A stretch of 64,000 bases of DNA, taken from positions 18,700 through 82,699 of the forward strand of contig DASQSE010000016.1 of NCBI GenBank assembly GCA_035642535.1, in the 5' to 3' direction. This stretch comes from Jatrophihabitans sp035642535. GTDB lineage: Bacteria > Actinomycetota > Actinomycetes > Mycobacteriales > Jatrophihabitantaceae. The notes beneath the pieces were generated by a model, which was not told the DNA's origin, did no database searches, and saw nothing but the letters and a program-made list of their open reading frames with translations. The position numbers and the translations under genes are program-made. Below are positions 1 to 9,133 of this stretch, piece after piece; position 1 is the first letter of the stretch, and the number at the start of each line of letters is the position of its first letter.

Positions 1-324
1 GGCGATGGCGCAGTGACCACTATTGCCGCCTGACATCCGCATCGGTTCCTGAGACCACACAAATCCTGCAAGTCGTATCTAGGGCGTCGATGTATATCCT
101 TCGCCGCGATGTACGGCGTAGAGATGGTCGTTAGCGGGCAGTCGGCCCGGGTGTCCACCGTCGCGACGCTCAATCCCAGGCACAGGTACCTGTCGCCGCC
201 CGGCGCGCGCCGCTTGTCGGCAGTCCGGCGACGCCCATCACCTGGGTCACCGCTCCCGCCTGGTCCCTCGGCACTCTCGCGGTGAGCTACTTCTACTTCT
301 GGCGCAGTTACGAGGAGCACGGCA
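1..324. other. Upstream region with no clear gene
   Basis: No convincing gene. The first 33 bases read in frame one to a TGA at 31-33 and could be the tail of a gene entering from the left. A second frame is open from 135 to a TAA at 330-332, overlapping the next start, and its last residues look membrane-like (SYFYFWRSYEEHGNV). It has no good start or ribosome site, so it may be a gene remnant or chance. An AGGAG at 312-317 serves the gene at 325. Confidence 0.4.
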
Positions 325-3183
325 ATGTCTAAGGCACCCACCAGCCCGTCGGCGACGGGCAAGCCGGCGCCGCCTGAATCCGAGACGGAGACCGACACCA
401 AGACCAAGACCAAGACAGCGGAGCAGACCGCGGTCGTCAACGACGTCGCGTTCCTGAAGCGGGTAACCCTCCGGCGCGCTCTCAAACGTTGGGGCATTCG
501 CCTGTGCATCGCTGCGGTCGGCCTGGTTGTCCTCTGGTCGCTGTTGGCGGTGGTGGCCCGAATCGCCACCACCTACATGTGGTTCGACTCGGTACACGAC
601 GGCGCTGTGTACCGGACCACGCTCGAGGCTCAGATCGCGCTGTTCTGCATCTTCGGCGCACTCGGCGGGCTCGTGGGTGGCCTGACGCTGCTGGCCCTGC
701 GCCGCATGCGGTCGCTTCTCCAGTTCTCTGCGGAGGGCGACGACACCTTCCGCTGGCTGTTCCGCAAGCACGAACCGCGCATTTGGCGAGTTCTCCTACT
801 CCTCGCAGTGGTCATCCCGGGGATCCTGATCGGGCAGCGCGCAGCCGCGGGTTGGCAGACGTACCTGCTCTGGAGCCACGCCGCGCCATGGCACGTGACG
901 GACCCGTTGTTCCACAAGGACATCTCGTTCTTCGTCGAGGTCAATCCCTTCCACCTCATGGTCGTGGCCCTGCTTTCGCAGGCCATCGTGTACGGCCTTT
1001 GGATCGCCGTAATAGCCGGCTTCTGGTACGGAGCGTGGCAGACCAAGAAGGGCAGCCAGAAGGTCAGCAGCGGCTTCGTCAGGCTGACGTCGCTGCTGCT
1101 GGCCGGGTACTTGGTGCTCAAGGCAGTCAACTACTGGATGTCCCGATACGCCGTCACCACCTCGCAGCGAGGACCCGTGACGGGGCCGTCGTACACCGAC
1201 GTCCACGCGGCGGTGCCGAGCAAGTACGTCATGATGGCCATCGCCATCGTGTGCGCCGTGGCATTGGTCGCGGCCCCACTCTTCGCCGGCCGCGTCCGCG
1301 CGCTCAGCGGCGTCGGGGTGCTGGCCGGCGCCGTGTGTGTGATGGTCGTCGCCGCAGGGGTGATCGGCTCTGCCTGGCCGGGCCTGGTGTCCCACTTCCG
1401 CGAGGGACCGAGTGCCGCGAAGGTCGACCTCGGCGAGATCGCCGACAACCAGAAGGCCACCCTCGCAGCGTTCGGCCTCGCCGGAGACGTCAATACGCTT
1501 CCGTACGACCCGTCCAAGACCGTCAACGGCGCGGCACTTGTGCAGCAGGCCCGCCGGACCGCTCAGGTGTCGTTGATCGATCCGAACCAGCTGTCGCCGA
1601 CGTTCAACGTGGAGCAGCAGTACCAGGCCTACTACGGCTTCAAGTCGACGCTGGACAACGGCAACTACAGCATCGACGGACATCAGCAGGACGTGGTCCT
1701 CGCGACGCGCGAGCTGACCACCAGCGGAGTCCCCCACCCGAGCTGGGTCAACAACCATCTCGTGTACACACATGGGTACGGCGTCGTGGCAGCGCCCACC
1801 ACCAAGGTCAATCCCAAGACCGAGAGCCCGGTGTTCCTGGACGGCGGGATGCCACCGAGTCAGCAGATTCCCGTCACTCGACCTCAGATCTACTTCGGGC
1901 AGGCGTTCGGCGCATCGTCGTACTCGATCGTGGGCCAGCCCGCCGGCAGCCAAGAGAAGCTCGAGTTCGACCATCCGGGTCACAACGGGTCGTCGAACTC
2001 GGCGCACACGACCTACCAGGGAGACGGCGGGATCCCGATCGGCTCGACCTTGCGTCGGTTCCTGTTCGCGGTCCAGCTACACGACCCGAACATCCTGTTC
2101 AGCTCCGAGCTCAACAGCGCCTCGCAGATCCTCACGGTGCGCGACCCGCGAGCCAGGGTCGCCAAGGTGGCCCCTTGGCTGACCCTGGACGGCGATGTCT
2201 ACCCGGCAGTGGTCAACGGGCAGATCAAGTGGATCGTCGACGGCTACACGAGTTCAGCCGCCTATCCGGACTCGCAGCTCGTCAACCTGCACACGGCCAG
2301 CGCGACCACCCTGACGGCGAACGGATCGTCGGTCGCGCAGCCGAACCAACAGGTCAACTACCTGCAGAACTCGGTGAAGGCCGTCGTCGACGCGTACACC
2401 GGCAAGGTGACGCTGTACGAGTGGAACCAGACCCAACATCCGGACCAGCTGCTCAAGGCATGGGAATCGGTCTACCCCGGCCTGGTGCAGCCACAGTCCA
2501 GCATTCCGTCGGCCATGCTGCCGCAGCTGCGCTATCCCACGGACCTGTTCAACGTGCAGCGCTACCTGCTGGCGAAATACCATGTGCCGCACCCGGCGGA
2601 CTTCTACAGCGGCAACGACTTCTGGACGGTGCCGTCCGACCCGTCCGTCGCCGCCTCCGTGACGATCAACTCGACGTCTACTCGGGGCACGTCCAACTTG
2701 CCGCTGCCCGCGAAGTACATGTCGATGTCGCCCGACGGGATTAGCCCGCAGCAGTACTCGCTGTCCAGCCCGATGGTGACGCTCAACGGACGACAGCTCG
2801 CCTCCTTCGTTTACGTCAACTCCCAACCGGGGCCGGACTACGGAAAGTTCACCGTGTTGGACTTCCCGTCAGCGTCGGGAGGCGAGTCGCCCTCCCAGGT
2901 GCAGAACGACATCGAGTCGGACACCAAGATCACGAAGGCGCTGACGCTGCAGCGTGGTGGTAACTCGAAGGTGGTGGTCGGCGACCTGGAGGCCGTTCCG
3001 GTGGCCGGGCGCCTGCTGTACGTGGAGCCTGTCTACACCCAGTCGAGCGGCGGCGCGTCGTTCCCGATCCTGCGTCACGTCATCGCGCTGTACGCCAACG
3101 GTGACCCGTCGTTCGACAACAGTCTGGGATCGGCCATCAGGGACGCCATCGATTCGGCGGACGGGGCCAGCCCGCCAGGGTGA
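325..3183 (+). CDS. UPF0182 family integral membrane protein
   Basis: A 952-residue protein with a charged, low-complexity N-terminus (about 40 residues, repeated TKTKTK), then about seven hydrophobic segments within residues 55-360 and a long hydrophilic region to the end. Length, segment layout and motifs such as YMWFDSVHD, HVTDPLFHKDISFF and the late PTDLFNVQRYLLAKYHV match the actinobacterial UPF0182 family (COG1615). The biochemical role of that family is not established; the large C-terminal part is probably extracytoplasmic. The ATG at 325 follows GAGGAG with normal spacing. The next gene lies 74 bases downstream on the same strand and may be co-transcribed. Confidence 0.93.
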   Translation: MSKAPTSPSATGKPAPPESETETDTKTKTKTAEQTAVVNDVAFLKRVTLRRALKRWGIRLCIAAVGLVVLWSLLAVVARIATTYMWFDSVHDGAVYRTTLEAQIALFCIFGALGGLVGGLTLLALRRMRSLLQFSAEGDDTFRWLFRKHEPRIWRVLLLLAVVIPGILIGQRAAAGWQTYLLWSHAAPWHVTDPLFHKDISFFVEVNPFHLMVVALLSQAIVYGLWIAVIAGFWYGAWQTKKGSQKVSSGFVRLTSLLLAGYLVLKAVNYWMSRYAVTTSQRGPVTGPSYTDVHAAVPSKYVMMAIAIVCAVALVAAPLFAGRVRALSGVGVLAGAVCVMVVAAGVIGSAWPGLVSHFREGPSAAKVDLGEIADNQKATLAAFGLAGDVNTLPYDPSKTVNGAALVQQARRTAQVSLIDPNQLSPTFNVEQQYQAYYGFKSTLDNGNYSIDGHQQDVVLATRELTTSGVPHPSWVNNHLVYTHGYGVVAAPTTKVNPKTESPVFLDGGMPPSQQIPVTRPQIYFGQAFGASSYSIVGQPAGSQEKLEFDHPGHNGSSNSAHTTYQGDGGIPIGSTLRRFLFAVQLHDPNILFSSELNSASQILTVRDPRARVAKVAPWLTLDGDVYPAVVNGQIKWIVDGYTSSAAYPDSQLVNLHTASATTLTANGSSVAQPNQQVNYLQNSVKAVVDAYTGKVTLYEWNQTQHPDQLLKAWESVYPGLVQPQSSIPSAMLPQLRYPTDLFNVQRYLLAKYHVPHPADFYSGNDFWTVPSDPSVAASVTINSTSTRGTSNLPLPAKYMSMSPDGISPQQYSLSSPMVTLNGRQLASFVYVNSQPGPDYGKFTVLDFPSASGGESPSQVQNDIESDTKITKALTLQRGGNSKVVVGDLEAVPVAGRLLYVEPVYTQSSGGASFPILRHVIALYANGDPSFDNSLGSAIRDAIDSADGASPPG

Positions 3184-3257
3184 CGCCGCACGCCTGCAAC
3201 CTCACGCGCTCGCCACCACGTCCCCATTGGTAGGGACGCGACCGCGAGGAGCGCAAC

Positions 3258-4292
3258 GTGCCCGTTGCGCCGTCCCTGCCGGGGTTGCTGACATTGGCGG
3301 TGAACCTGATGAGCAGATTCGAAGAACAAGTGTCCCGTCTGCATGACCAGATTCGTGCCCGCCGGCGCTGGGCAGTGCCCGCGCTCGCTGCCGCCGGCGT
3401 GGCTGTCGTGGCCGTCGTGGGTTCGCTCGTCGTGTTCGGCGGGTCGCCATCTCCCAAGGAGCGCCCGCCGGCGGGGAGCACCGACGCCTTGCCGACCGCC
3501 CAGTCCAAGCACCCACAACGCGACGCGACGCGCACGGCGCGAACCCTGATCGCGAACGCGACCGTCCTGCCCGGCGCACGGCCCGTCGGACGGAAACCTG
3601 TCGCCGCCCTGGAAGCCGGCCAGGCGGTAGCCGGACCGAAGAACAAGACGGTCTGGCGCCATGCGTTCTGGACCGCACCGGGCAAGGTCATGGCAGCGCT
3701 CGACTACCTCAAGGCCCATGCTCCGGACGGGATGAAGCAGCGCGGATCGAGCACGTCACGCGGCGGGGCCGGCCCCACCGTCCATGGCCTCGCGTTCGGC
3801 GAGACGACATGGCGGCCGTACAACGTGCATTGGTGGGTGAATTTCAGTGTCACGCCGTTCCACAGCGGCGTCGCGGTGGCGGCCTACGCGGAAGTGATCT
3901 GGGCGCCGTACCGCTCGCGACATGACTTGGTGCCGTCATCGGTGACGTCGGTGAACGTCACTGTCGTCACGCCGCTTCACCAGGGCGAACCCGCGCTGCA
4001 TAAGAAGCTCACCGGCGGCGCCGCGCGGGCGCTTGCCGGCGCGGTGAACCAGCTGCCCCGGACGAACCCCGTCGGCCCGATCCCCTGCCCGCTCGGCGAA
4101 AACCTGTCCGACACGCTCGTCTTCCGCAGCTCGGGACCGACCGCGCAGGTGAAGGTGGACCTGGCCGGCTGCGCCAGCAGCACCTTCCGGCTCGGCCACC
4201 GCCAGCCCATCCAACTGGCGGATCCCACCGGGCTGCACAACACGATCATGACCGCGCTCGGCCTGCCGAAGAACTACGGCCGCCCAGGCTGA
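3258..4292 (+). CDS. Single-pass membrane-anchored protein, unknown function
   Basis: I do not recognise a named family. The protein has a cytoplasmic-like basic stretch, one hydrophobic anchor at about residues 38-60 (VPALAAAGVAVVAVVGSLVV), a proline- and lysine-rich linker, and an extracellular domain of about 270 residues. Within it are paired cysteines in IPCPLGE and LAGCASST that could form a disulfide. The GTG at 3258 is chosen because GAGGAG precedes it by eight bases; an internal ATG at 3309 (MSRFEEQ) is an alternative with a weaker site and would still keep the anchor. It probably acts at the outer face of the membrane; a sensor or envelope role is only a guess. Confidence 0.8.
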   Translation: MPVAPSLPGLLTLAVNLMSRFEEQVSRLHDQIRARRRWAVPALAAAGVAVVAVVGSLVVFGGSPSPKERPPAGSTDALPTAQSKHPQRDATRTARTLIANATVLPGARPVGRKPVAALEAGQAVAGPKNKTVWRHAFWTAPGKVMAALDYLKAHAPDGMKQRGSSTSRGGAGPTVHGLAFGETTWRPYNVHWWVNFSVTPFHSGVAVAAYAEVIWAPYRSRHDLVPSSVTSVNVTVVTPLHQGEPALHKKLTGGAARALAGAVNQLPRTNPVGPIPCPLGENLSDTLVFRSSGPTAQVKVDLAGCASSTFRLGHRQPIQLADPTGLHNTIMTALGLPKNYGRPG

Positions 4293-4349
4293 GGTCGGAC
4301 CAACCGCCGAGACGTGCACACTCGCGTCAGGTTCGGGTATTGCATCGGT

Positions 4350-4757
4350 ATGGACAACGCGCCGCGCACCTTCTCCTTCGCCTTCGAGGACCGCTACCGG
4401 CTCCCGGCGCTGCTCTTCGGCGTAACGCCCGAGCGCACCGGCATCGTCATCGACGCCGGGCAGCTTCGCGTCCGGTTCGGCCTGTGGCGGATCGCCACCG
4501 AACTGAGCAACATCACGTCGGTGACGGCCACCGGACCGTACCGGTTCCTCAAGACCGCCGGCCCGGCCCGGCTCGCTGTCACCGACCGCGGCCTGACCTT
4601 CGCGACCAATTCGCAGGCCGGCGTTGAGATGACGTTTGCGACACCCATCCGCGGCATCGATCCGGCCGGGGTGATCCGGCATCCGAACCTGACGCTGACC
4701 CCGGACGACGTGGCCGGATTTGCTGCGGCGCTGGCGGCACCTGGATCGGCGCCCTGA
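4350..4757 (+). CDS. Small soluble protein, unknown function
   Basis: About 135 residues, no signal peptide or membrane segment. Alternating short hydrophobic stretches (TGIVIDAGQLRVRFG, TSVTATGPYRFLKTAG, ARLAVTDRGLTF) suggest an all-beta, PH-like or bPH fold, and the tail LTPDDVAGFAAAL looks helical. I chose the ATG at 4350; a GTG at 4314 in frame would add 12 residues without a better ribosome site. It follows the membrane-anchored protein by 57 bases and converges on the glycosyltransferase. No function can be assigned. Confidence 0.7.
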   Translation: MDNAPRTFSFAFEDRYRLPALLFGVTPERTGIVIDAGQLRVRFGLWRIATELSNITSVTATGPYRFLKTAGPARLAVTDRGLTFATNSQAGVEMTFATPIRGIDPAGVIRHPNLTLTPDDVAGFAAALAAPGSAP

Positions 4758-4789
4758 CCCGCGAGAGACCCCTCGAGCGCTCGTGCGCT

Positions 4790-6076
4790 TCAGGACCGGG
4801 ATCGTCCCACGGACTCGATCACGTCGGCGCCGCGCCGAAGGCCGCCGCGCTCATGAATCGCGGCGCCGAGGGTGCGCATTCGCTCGCGCAGCACGGCGTC
4901 CGCGAGAAGTGCGTCCACCGCCTCGAGGAACTCGTCGTCGCTGAATGAGTAGGTCGGCAGGCGACGGCCGAAGCCGAGTTCGGCGACACGTTGTGCGTTG
5001 TCGTACTGGTCCCAGAACAGCGGCAGGACGATCATCGGCTTGCCGAAGTGCAGCGTCTCGGTGGTCGTGTTGTTGCCGCCGTGCGTGATCACCAGATCCA
5101 CCTCAGGGATGATCGAGGTCTGCGGGAGCATTGCTGCGCCGATCATGTTTGCGCCGAGCGTGAGCTGTTCCGCGCGCGGGCCCATGCTCACGATCACCCG
5201 ATGCCGCGTCTTCGCGAGCAGGTCGATGAGGCGTTGCATCAACGCCACGTCCGCCGCGCCGAGTGAACCGAGTGACAGGTAGATGAGCCCACCGTCGCCG
5301 TTCTCGAACGAGCGCGGCCGCGTCCAGGGCTCGTCGGTCGCCCGCACGCTGGAGTCCATCCGATGCCATGTGCCGTCGAGGGGACGCAGGTTGAGGTAGT
5401 CCGCCTCGGCGGGATAGACGTACAGGTTCGCTGCGGTCGAGGTGTGGACGAACTCGAGGTCGGGTAGCGGCGGCGCGCCCTGCTCCCGAACCCAATCGTT
5501 GAAGTCGGTCCACATCGCCCGGTGGGTGCGTTCGAACTCGGCGCGATAGGCGGCCCAGCCGCTCCGGTCGTCGGCCGGGTAACCGGAGAAGCGCGGCGCA
5601 ATACCTTCACCCGGAATCTCGAGCGGGTTGCACGACACGATCCGCACCCACGGCGCGGGCGAGGTCATCAGCGCCGGAAATGTCACCACGTTGTCCTCGA
5701 CGATCACGCTCGGACGCACCGCGTCGATGATCGAGCGCAGCTGCGCCTCGCAGTAGCGCGCGCCGTCGATGAGCGCCTGATAGGTCGGCTGAATGAACGT
5801 CGACAGTTGCTCGATCGTCGGCTTGCGGAACTCCGGCGCCGTGTCTGCGATGAACTCGGTCCAGAACTGGCCGGCGTCCTCGGCGGCCCCTTCCACCGGC
5901 GCCGCAAGGTCGACCAGTCGCTCGTCGAAGCCGTACGGCTCGAGCCGGCCCCGCCAGGAGGACTCGGCGGCGAACACGACGCGGTGACCGCGGCCAAGGA
6001 GCACGTTGCCCAGGCCGATGCACTGGTTGGTCGGGCCGTATGCGGACTCGGGCATGAACAGGACGGTCAAGGCCAT
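4790..6076 (-). CDS. MGT-type glycosyltransferase (GT1 family)
   Basis: A 428-residue protein with the two-Rossmann GT-B layout of macrolide/UDP-glucuronosyl transferases. The N-terminal acceptor half begins TVLFMPESAYGPTNQCIGLG; the C-terminal half carries the donor-binding signature HGGNNTTTETLHFGKPMIVL followed by PLFWDQYDNAQRV, the usual place for nucleotide-sugar contacts. It probably transfers a sugar from an NDP-sugar to a small lipophilic acceptor (natural product, xenobiotic or sterol-like), but neither substrate can be read from sequence. The ATG at 6076 has no good Shine-Dalgarno; a TATCGT hexamer sits six bases upstream, so the message may be leaderless. It stands alone with no pathway genes beside it. 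Confidence 0.9.
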   Translation of the reverse strand: MALTVLFMPESAYGPTNQCIGLGNVLLGRGHRVVFAAESSWRGRLEPYGFDERLVDLAAPVEGAAEDAGQFWTEFIADTAPEFRKPTIEQLSTFIQPTYQALIDGARYCEAQLRSIIDAVRPSVIVEDNVVTFPALMTSPAPWVRIVSCNPLEIPGEGIAPRFSGYPADDRSGWAAYRAEFERTHRAMWTDFNDWVREQGAPPLPDLEFVHTSTAANLYVYPAEADYLNLRPLDGTWHRMDSSVRATDEPWTRPRSFENGDGGLIYLSLGSLGAADVALMQRLIDLLAKTRHRVIVSMGPRAEQLTLGANMIGAAMLPQTSIIPEVDLVITHGGNNTTTETLHFGKPMIVLPLFWDQYDNAQRVAELGFGRRLPTYSFSDDEFLEAVDALLADAVLRERMRTLGAAIHERGGLRRGADVIESVGRSRS

Positions 6077-6465
6077 GTCGCGACGATAGGGTCCCGAGCA
6101 CGCTCTCCCCTAGACCCTGGCTTGCTCCGTGCGCGTGAAGCGCAACTCCCGTTGTCACGGAGGGCCTTCGGCCGCTGGCGATGTCCGCGTCACGAGCGCG
6201 ACGCGCGGCCGGCAGCCGGGCAGATCCGAGCCCTTGACTCGTACCAGCGCATCGACGTTCAGCGGCGGCGGACCGGGCGCTACCAGCCCGTCCGATCCGA
6301 CCGGCACCGCGCGCCGGTCCGGGCGCTTCCGCTCCGGAACGGCGATCGTCACCGGCACAGCAACGAGCGAGTACGGCTGGACAGTCACCGTGATCCGACC
6401 GTTCGTCGTGCATGTCTCGTTCCCGCGCTCGACGAGCTGACTGACGCGCAGCAACGGCAGACGGA
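6077..6465. other. Gap with only a doubtful reading frame
   Basis: 389 bases between two leftward genes. A minus-strand frame (6155 up to a start near 6493-6520, overlapping the gene before it) is open and includes a beta-like stretch, GRITVTVQPYSLVAVPVTI, but it is proline/arginine-rich and lacks a ribosome site. It could be a remnant of a secreted protein tail. A weak dyad TCCGTG...CACGGA near 6126-6161 may end transcription coming from the right. Confidence 0.35.
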
Positions 6466-6843
6466 CTAGCCGTCGAGGATTCGCTCGGCCCATTGCGCCC
6501 GGTACGCCGGCGCCTCCCACGGCTCGCAGATATAGATCCGTTCGCGGCAGATGAGACCGTCACGTACGTCCAGGATCGCCGCTACCGGGTGCGGCACGTC
6601 GCCGTCGATGAACATCGTCAGCTCCACGGCAACGCGGTCTTCTGCACCGAACCAACGTTCCATTCGGAAATGCGTCGGACGACCCGGGTACGCGTTGCGA
6701 GACGCGGTGATGGCCGATCGGCCACGGATGCGCTCGCCGCTCTGCACGTACTCCAAGGTGGCGTCGTCCGTGTAGAGCTCCGCTGCGGCGCTGTTGTCGA
6801 TGCCGATCGACTCGAAGTGTTGCCGCAATGTCTCTTCGTCCAT
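6466..6843 (-). CDS. SnoaL-like / NTF2-fold protein
   Basis: A 125-residue single-domain protein. The opening helix with AAAELYTDDATLEYVQSGERIRG, then the central strands and the tail AILDVRDGLICRERIYIC follow the pattern of SnoaL-like polyketide cyclase and ketosteroid-isomerase-like proteins. The family includes isomerases, cyclases, dehydratases and non-enzymatic proteins, so the activity is open. ATG 6843 is preferred over GTG 6846 because GGGGGCG lies just upstream. It is transcribed divergently from the flavoprotein gene at 7005, with a 160-base shared control region. Confidence 0.8.
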   Translation of the reverse strand: MDEETLRQHFESIGIDNSAAAELYTDDATLEYVQSGERIRGRSAITASRNAYPGRPTHFRMERWFGAEDRVAVELTMFIDGDVPHPVAAILDVRDGLICRERIYICEPWEAPAYRAQWAERILDG

Positions 6844-7004
6844 CACGCCCCCGATCGCCGGAACCCATCCTCCACCACGTCAACGCCATCCGGAGTCGCT
6901 CTCTTTACCGTCCGAACCACGAATTTTCAGTCACGGCGTCGAAACGGCGCGGGCTCGATCGACGCGTGAGTAACGGCCAAGCTCACTACAGGAGGATTAC
7001 CGAA

Positions 7005-7529
7005 ATGAAGATCATCAATCTGGGTCACGCGGAAGGGCTCCCCCCGGTGGATTGGACCGCCGTTGTCGACAAGCTCGATGCAGGCTCGGGGCCGGCTCCG
7101 GATGCGGTGAACGCCCGCACGACGTGGCTATCCACCGTCAACGAGGACGGCAGCCCGCATGTCACTGCGGTCGGTGCCCTCTGGGTGGACGGCGCGTTCT
7201 GGTTCCAAACTGGCGACGGGACACGCAAAGGGCGCAACGTCACGCGCGATCCACGGTGTTCGATCGCGGTGTCGATCCGCGACGCGGACGTCGTCGTCGA
7301 GGGTGAAGCGGTGCGGGTGTCCGAGCCAGGCACGGTGGCGCGGCTTGCGAAGGCGTGGGCGGACCAAGGGTGGCCCGCGCAGCCCGACGAGAGCGGCACT
7401 GGCATCACAGCGCCGTTCAATGCACCGTCGCAAGGACCGCCGCCGTGGCACGTGTATCGCATCGAGCCACGCTCGGCGACGGTGGTCTTGGCGGCGGAGC
7501 CCGGCGGCCTGACCCGCTTCCAGTTCTGA
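7005..7529 (+). CDS. PPOX-class (pyridoxamine 5'-phosphate oxidase fold) protein
   Basis: A 174-residue split-barrel protein. The core TTWLSTVNEDGSPHVTAVGA followed by FWFQTGDGTRKGRNVTRDPR is the standard start of PPOX/F420-or-flavin-binding proteins, with the lysine/arginine segment where cofactor phosphates bind. The C-terminus WHVYRIEPRSATVVL matches the family. It probably binds FMN or F420 and reduces or sequesters a small molecule; the cofactor is undecided. The start is set by a perfect AGGAGG at 6990-6995, nine bases before ATG 7005; an upstream in-frame ATG at 6828 is ignored. A strong hairpin follows the stop. Confidence 0.88.
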   Translation: MKIINLGHAEGLPPVDWTAVVDKLDAGSGPAPDAVNARTTWLSTVNEDGSPHVTAVGALWVDGAFWFQTGDGTRKGRNVTRDPRCSIAVSIRDADVVVEGEAVRVSEPGTVARLAKAWADQGWPAQPDESGTGITAPFNAPSQGPPPWHVYRIEPRSATVVLAAEPGGLTRFQF

Positions 7530-7541
7530 CTCTGCCCGCGC

Positions 7542-7572
7542 GAGGGCGACGCCGGCGCAAGGCGTCGCCCTC
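7542..7572. terminator. Bidirectional transcription terminator hairpin
   Basis: A perfect 12-bp stem (GAGGGCGACGCC at 7542-7553 pairing with 7561-7572) with a 7-base loop lies between two genes that end facing each other (stops at 7529 and 7590). No U-tract is visible, as is usual in high-GC actinobacteria. Position and strength suggest it stops transcription from both sides. Confidence 0.85.
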
Positions 7573-7589
7573 GTCCGTGCACCCGTTGG

Positions 7590-8207
7590 CTAGCCGACCC
7601 CGGCCTGCGCCTCCGACGTGACGGTCACGCCGGAGGCGAACTCGATGAGTTGGTCGTCGGTGAGCGCGACGTCTTGCCAGTCCTGCACCAGGATGTCGTG
7701 CGTGCCGTCGGTGTATTCGAGGACCTTCGCGGGTGGTCCTTGGCGCAGGTACCCGGGATGGCCATTGACGGTGACTGGTGTGCCGGAGGTGTCGGTCTTC
7801 GCGTCGCGCGACTGCAGCATCACGACGAGCTTGCCCTCGAACGCGTCCAGCGATGTGTGGTCACCGGGCTGGGCGATGTCGAGGTTGAAGGAGGTCGCGC
7901 CTTGCAGCACGTATCCCTCGGGAACCTCGCTGATCGTGAAGCCTGGCGGTTGCGCACCGGTGTAGGCGACCAGCTTGACCTGCTCGGGCGAGTTGCTGTG
8001 GCCGGACGAGCCGAATCTCGAGGCGTAGGTCAACGAGGCGGCGGTTGCCAGCGCGGCGGTCAGGGCGACGCCGGCCGTGGCTCTGCGTACCCGGCGGCGC
8101 TTGAGCGCGGCCCGGCCGCGCTGCACATCGGCCTGCACGGTGGCCTCGGTCGGCTCAGTGGCGCGTAGGGCCGAAAGCTCGGCCAGTCGGTCAGTCGGCT
8201 CGTGCAC
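7590..8207 (-). CDS. Membrane-anchored partner of the SigE-family sigma factor
   Basis: A 205-residue protein: cytoplasmic N-terminus of about 40 residues (basic RGRAALKRRRVRRATAG), one transmembrane helix at about 45-62, and an extracellular domain with FTISEVPEGYVLQGATSF and a beta-rich tail. The first 17 bases overlap the end of the sigma gene, so the two are translationally coupled. Such arrangement is typical of an anti-sigma or sigma-accessory protein, although no zinc-binding anti-sigma motif (HxxxCxxC) is visible, so the inhibitory role is inference. The outer domain resembles lipoprotein-like proteins that often follow SigE-family factors. Confidence 0.82.
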   Translation of the reverse strand: MHEPTDRLAELSALRATEPTEATVQADVQRGRAALKRRRVRRATAGVALTAALATAASLTYASRFGSSGHSNSPEQVKLVAYTGAQPPGFTISEVPEGYVLQGATSFNLDIAQPGDHTSLDAFEGKLVVMLQSRDAKTDTSGTPVTVNGHPGYLRQGPPAKVLEYTDGTHDILVQDWQDVALTDDQLIEFASGVTVTSEAQAGVG

Positions 8208-8709
8208 GGGAGTCTCCTAGCTCGGTCTTGGATGGGTTCAGCGCAGCGCGCAGTTTGTCCAGCCCGCGCGCGGTCTGGCTCTTCACGCTGCCGGGGCTCG
8301 TGCCGATCGCGGCTGCGGTCTCCTCGACGCTGAGCCCCTCGACGTGGCGCAGCACGATGACCGCGCGCATACCGGGCGGCAGTTCCGCGAGCGCGGTGAG
8401 CACTGCATCGGGCACATCGGTCTTCGCAGGTTCGATGTCGTCAGGTAGTCGCTCGACCAGTCGCTCGCGGCGCGTGAACGGGCGGCGCTTCTCGTCGATC
8501 AGGTTGTTGACCAACGCGCGGCGGGCGTACGCGTCCAGATCCGTCCGTCGGGCTCGTGGCCAGGCGAGATAGAGCCGCACCAGCGTGGTCTGCACAAGAT
8601 CCTCGGCCAGATACGTGTCGCCGGCCGTCAGCAGCGTCGCCGACCGAAGCAGTGGCCCGCGACGGCGCCGCACGTACCTCTCGAACTCCTCTTCGCGTGA
8701 AGCGCCCAC
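8191..8709 (-). CDS. ECF sigma factor, SigE family
   Basis: A 172-residue sigma-70 factor with region 2 (FERYVRRRRGPLLRSATLLT, then AEDLVQTTLVRLYLAW) and region 4 (LAELPPGMRAVIVLRHVEGL, then EETAAAIGTSPGSVKSQTAR). The compact length and motif wording match the actinobacterial SigE-family subclass. It redirects RNA polymerase to a small regulon, probably under control of the overlapping membrane protein. The GTG at 8709 lacks a ribosome site, so it may be translated from a leaderless message; no other start fits better. Its target promoters cannot be identified here. Confidence 0.92.
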   Translation of the reverse strand: MGASREEEFERYVRRRRGPLLRSATLLTAGDTYLAEDLVQTTLVRLYLAWPRARRTDLDAYARRALVNNLIDEKRRPFTRRERLVERLPDDIEPAKTDVPDAVLTALAELPPGMRAVIVLRHVEGLSVEETAAAIGTSPGSVKSQTARGLDKLRAALNPSKTELGDSRARAD

Positions 8710-8882
8710 ACACGACTAACGGATTCCGTAGCGCGCGAGGTTGCACGTGTCCCTGTTCAGCGAAAGCAAACGACCCGGTCTGGCGCGTGATGTTGGGTAC
8801 TTCGCCTCGTAGCCAAGCGCGCGGGCCTGCGCAGATACTGGCGAATGACGAGGGTTGCGCGTCTTGAAAGGCGGCGTTTGCA

Positions 8883-9086
8883 ATGGTGAATCCCGGAATC
8901 AGCCACCTGCAGCCGACGCCCGGTTACAAGGGCGACGAACCAGGACAGCACGACCGGCTCGTCAGCGGTGCGGGTCTGGTCGGACGGCTGTTCGACGGCT
9001 TCAAAACCTTGCTGACGGCGACGGTGCGCCAGTTTCGCCGCGCGCTTCCTGCGAACCACCGCGGCCGTACCGGTTCCGGCCGTTAG
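8883..9086 (+). CDS. Small hypothetical protein
   Basis: A 67-residue frame, start ATG 8883 with GAAAGG eleven bases upstream. It has no membrane segment; the middle (GLVGRLFDGFKTLLTATVRQ) could form an amphipathic helix and the tail is basic. It sits alone between the sigma factor (divergent) and the molybdoenzyme (convergent). The region between 8710 and 8882 holds no other gene. The competing minus-strand frame here is arginine/glutamine-rich and looks like a shadow. Moderate to low confidence. Confidence 0.4.
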   Translation: MVNPGISHLQPTPGYKGDEPGQHDRLVSGAGLVGRLFDGFKTLLTATVRQFRRALPANHRGRTGSGR

Positions 9087-9133
9087 GCCGAATCAAGCCT
9101 TGACCGCTGCAACCGCGATCCGGCGGGTGCCGT

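Noticed and set aside
135..332. Open frame ending SYFYFWRSYEEHGNV before the UPF0182 gene
   Set aside because: No start codon with a ribosome site and no family I recognise; kept only as a possible remnant.
489..2744. A 751-codon plus-strand frame within the UPF0182 gene
   Set aside because: Same-strand shifted frame, almost entirely Arg/Pro/Gly/Gln; the UPF0182 reading has clear membrane segments and family motifs.
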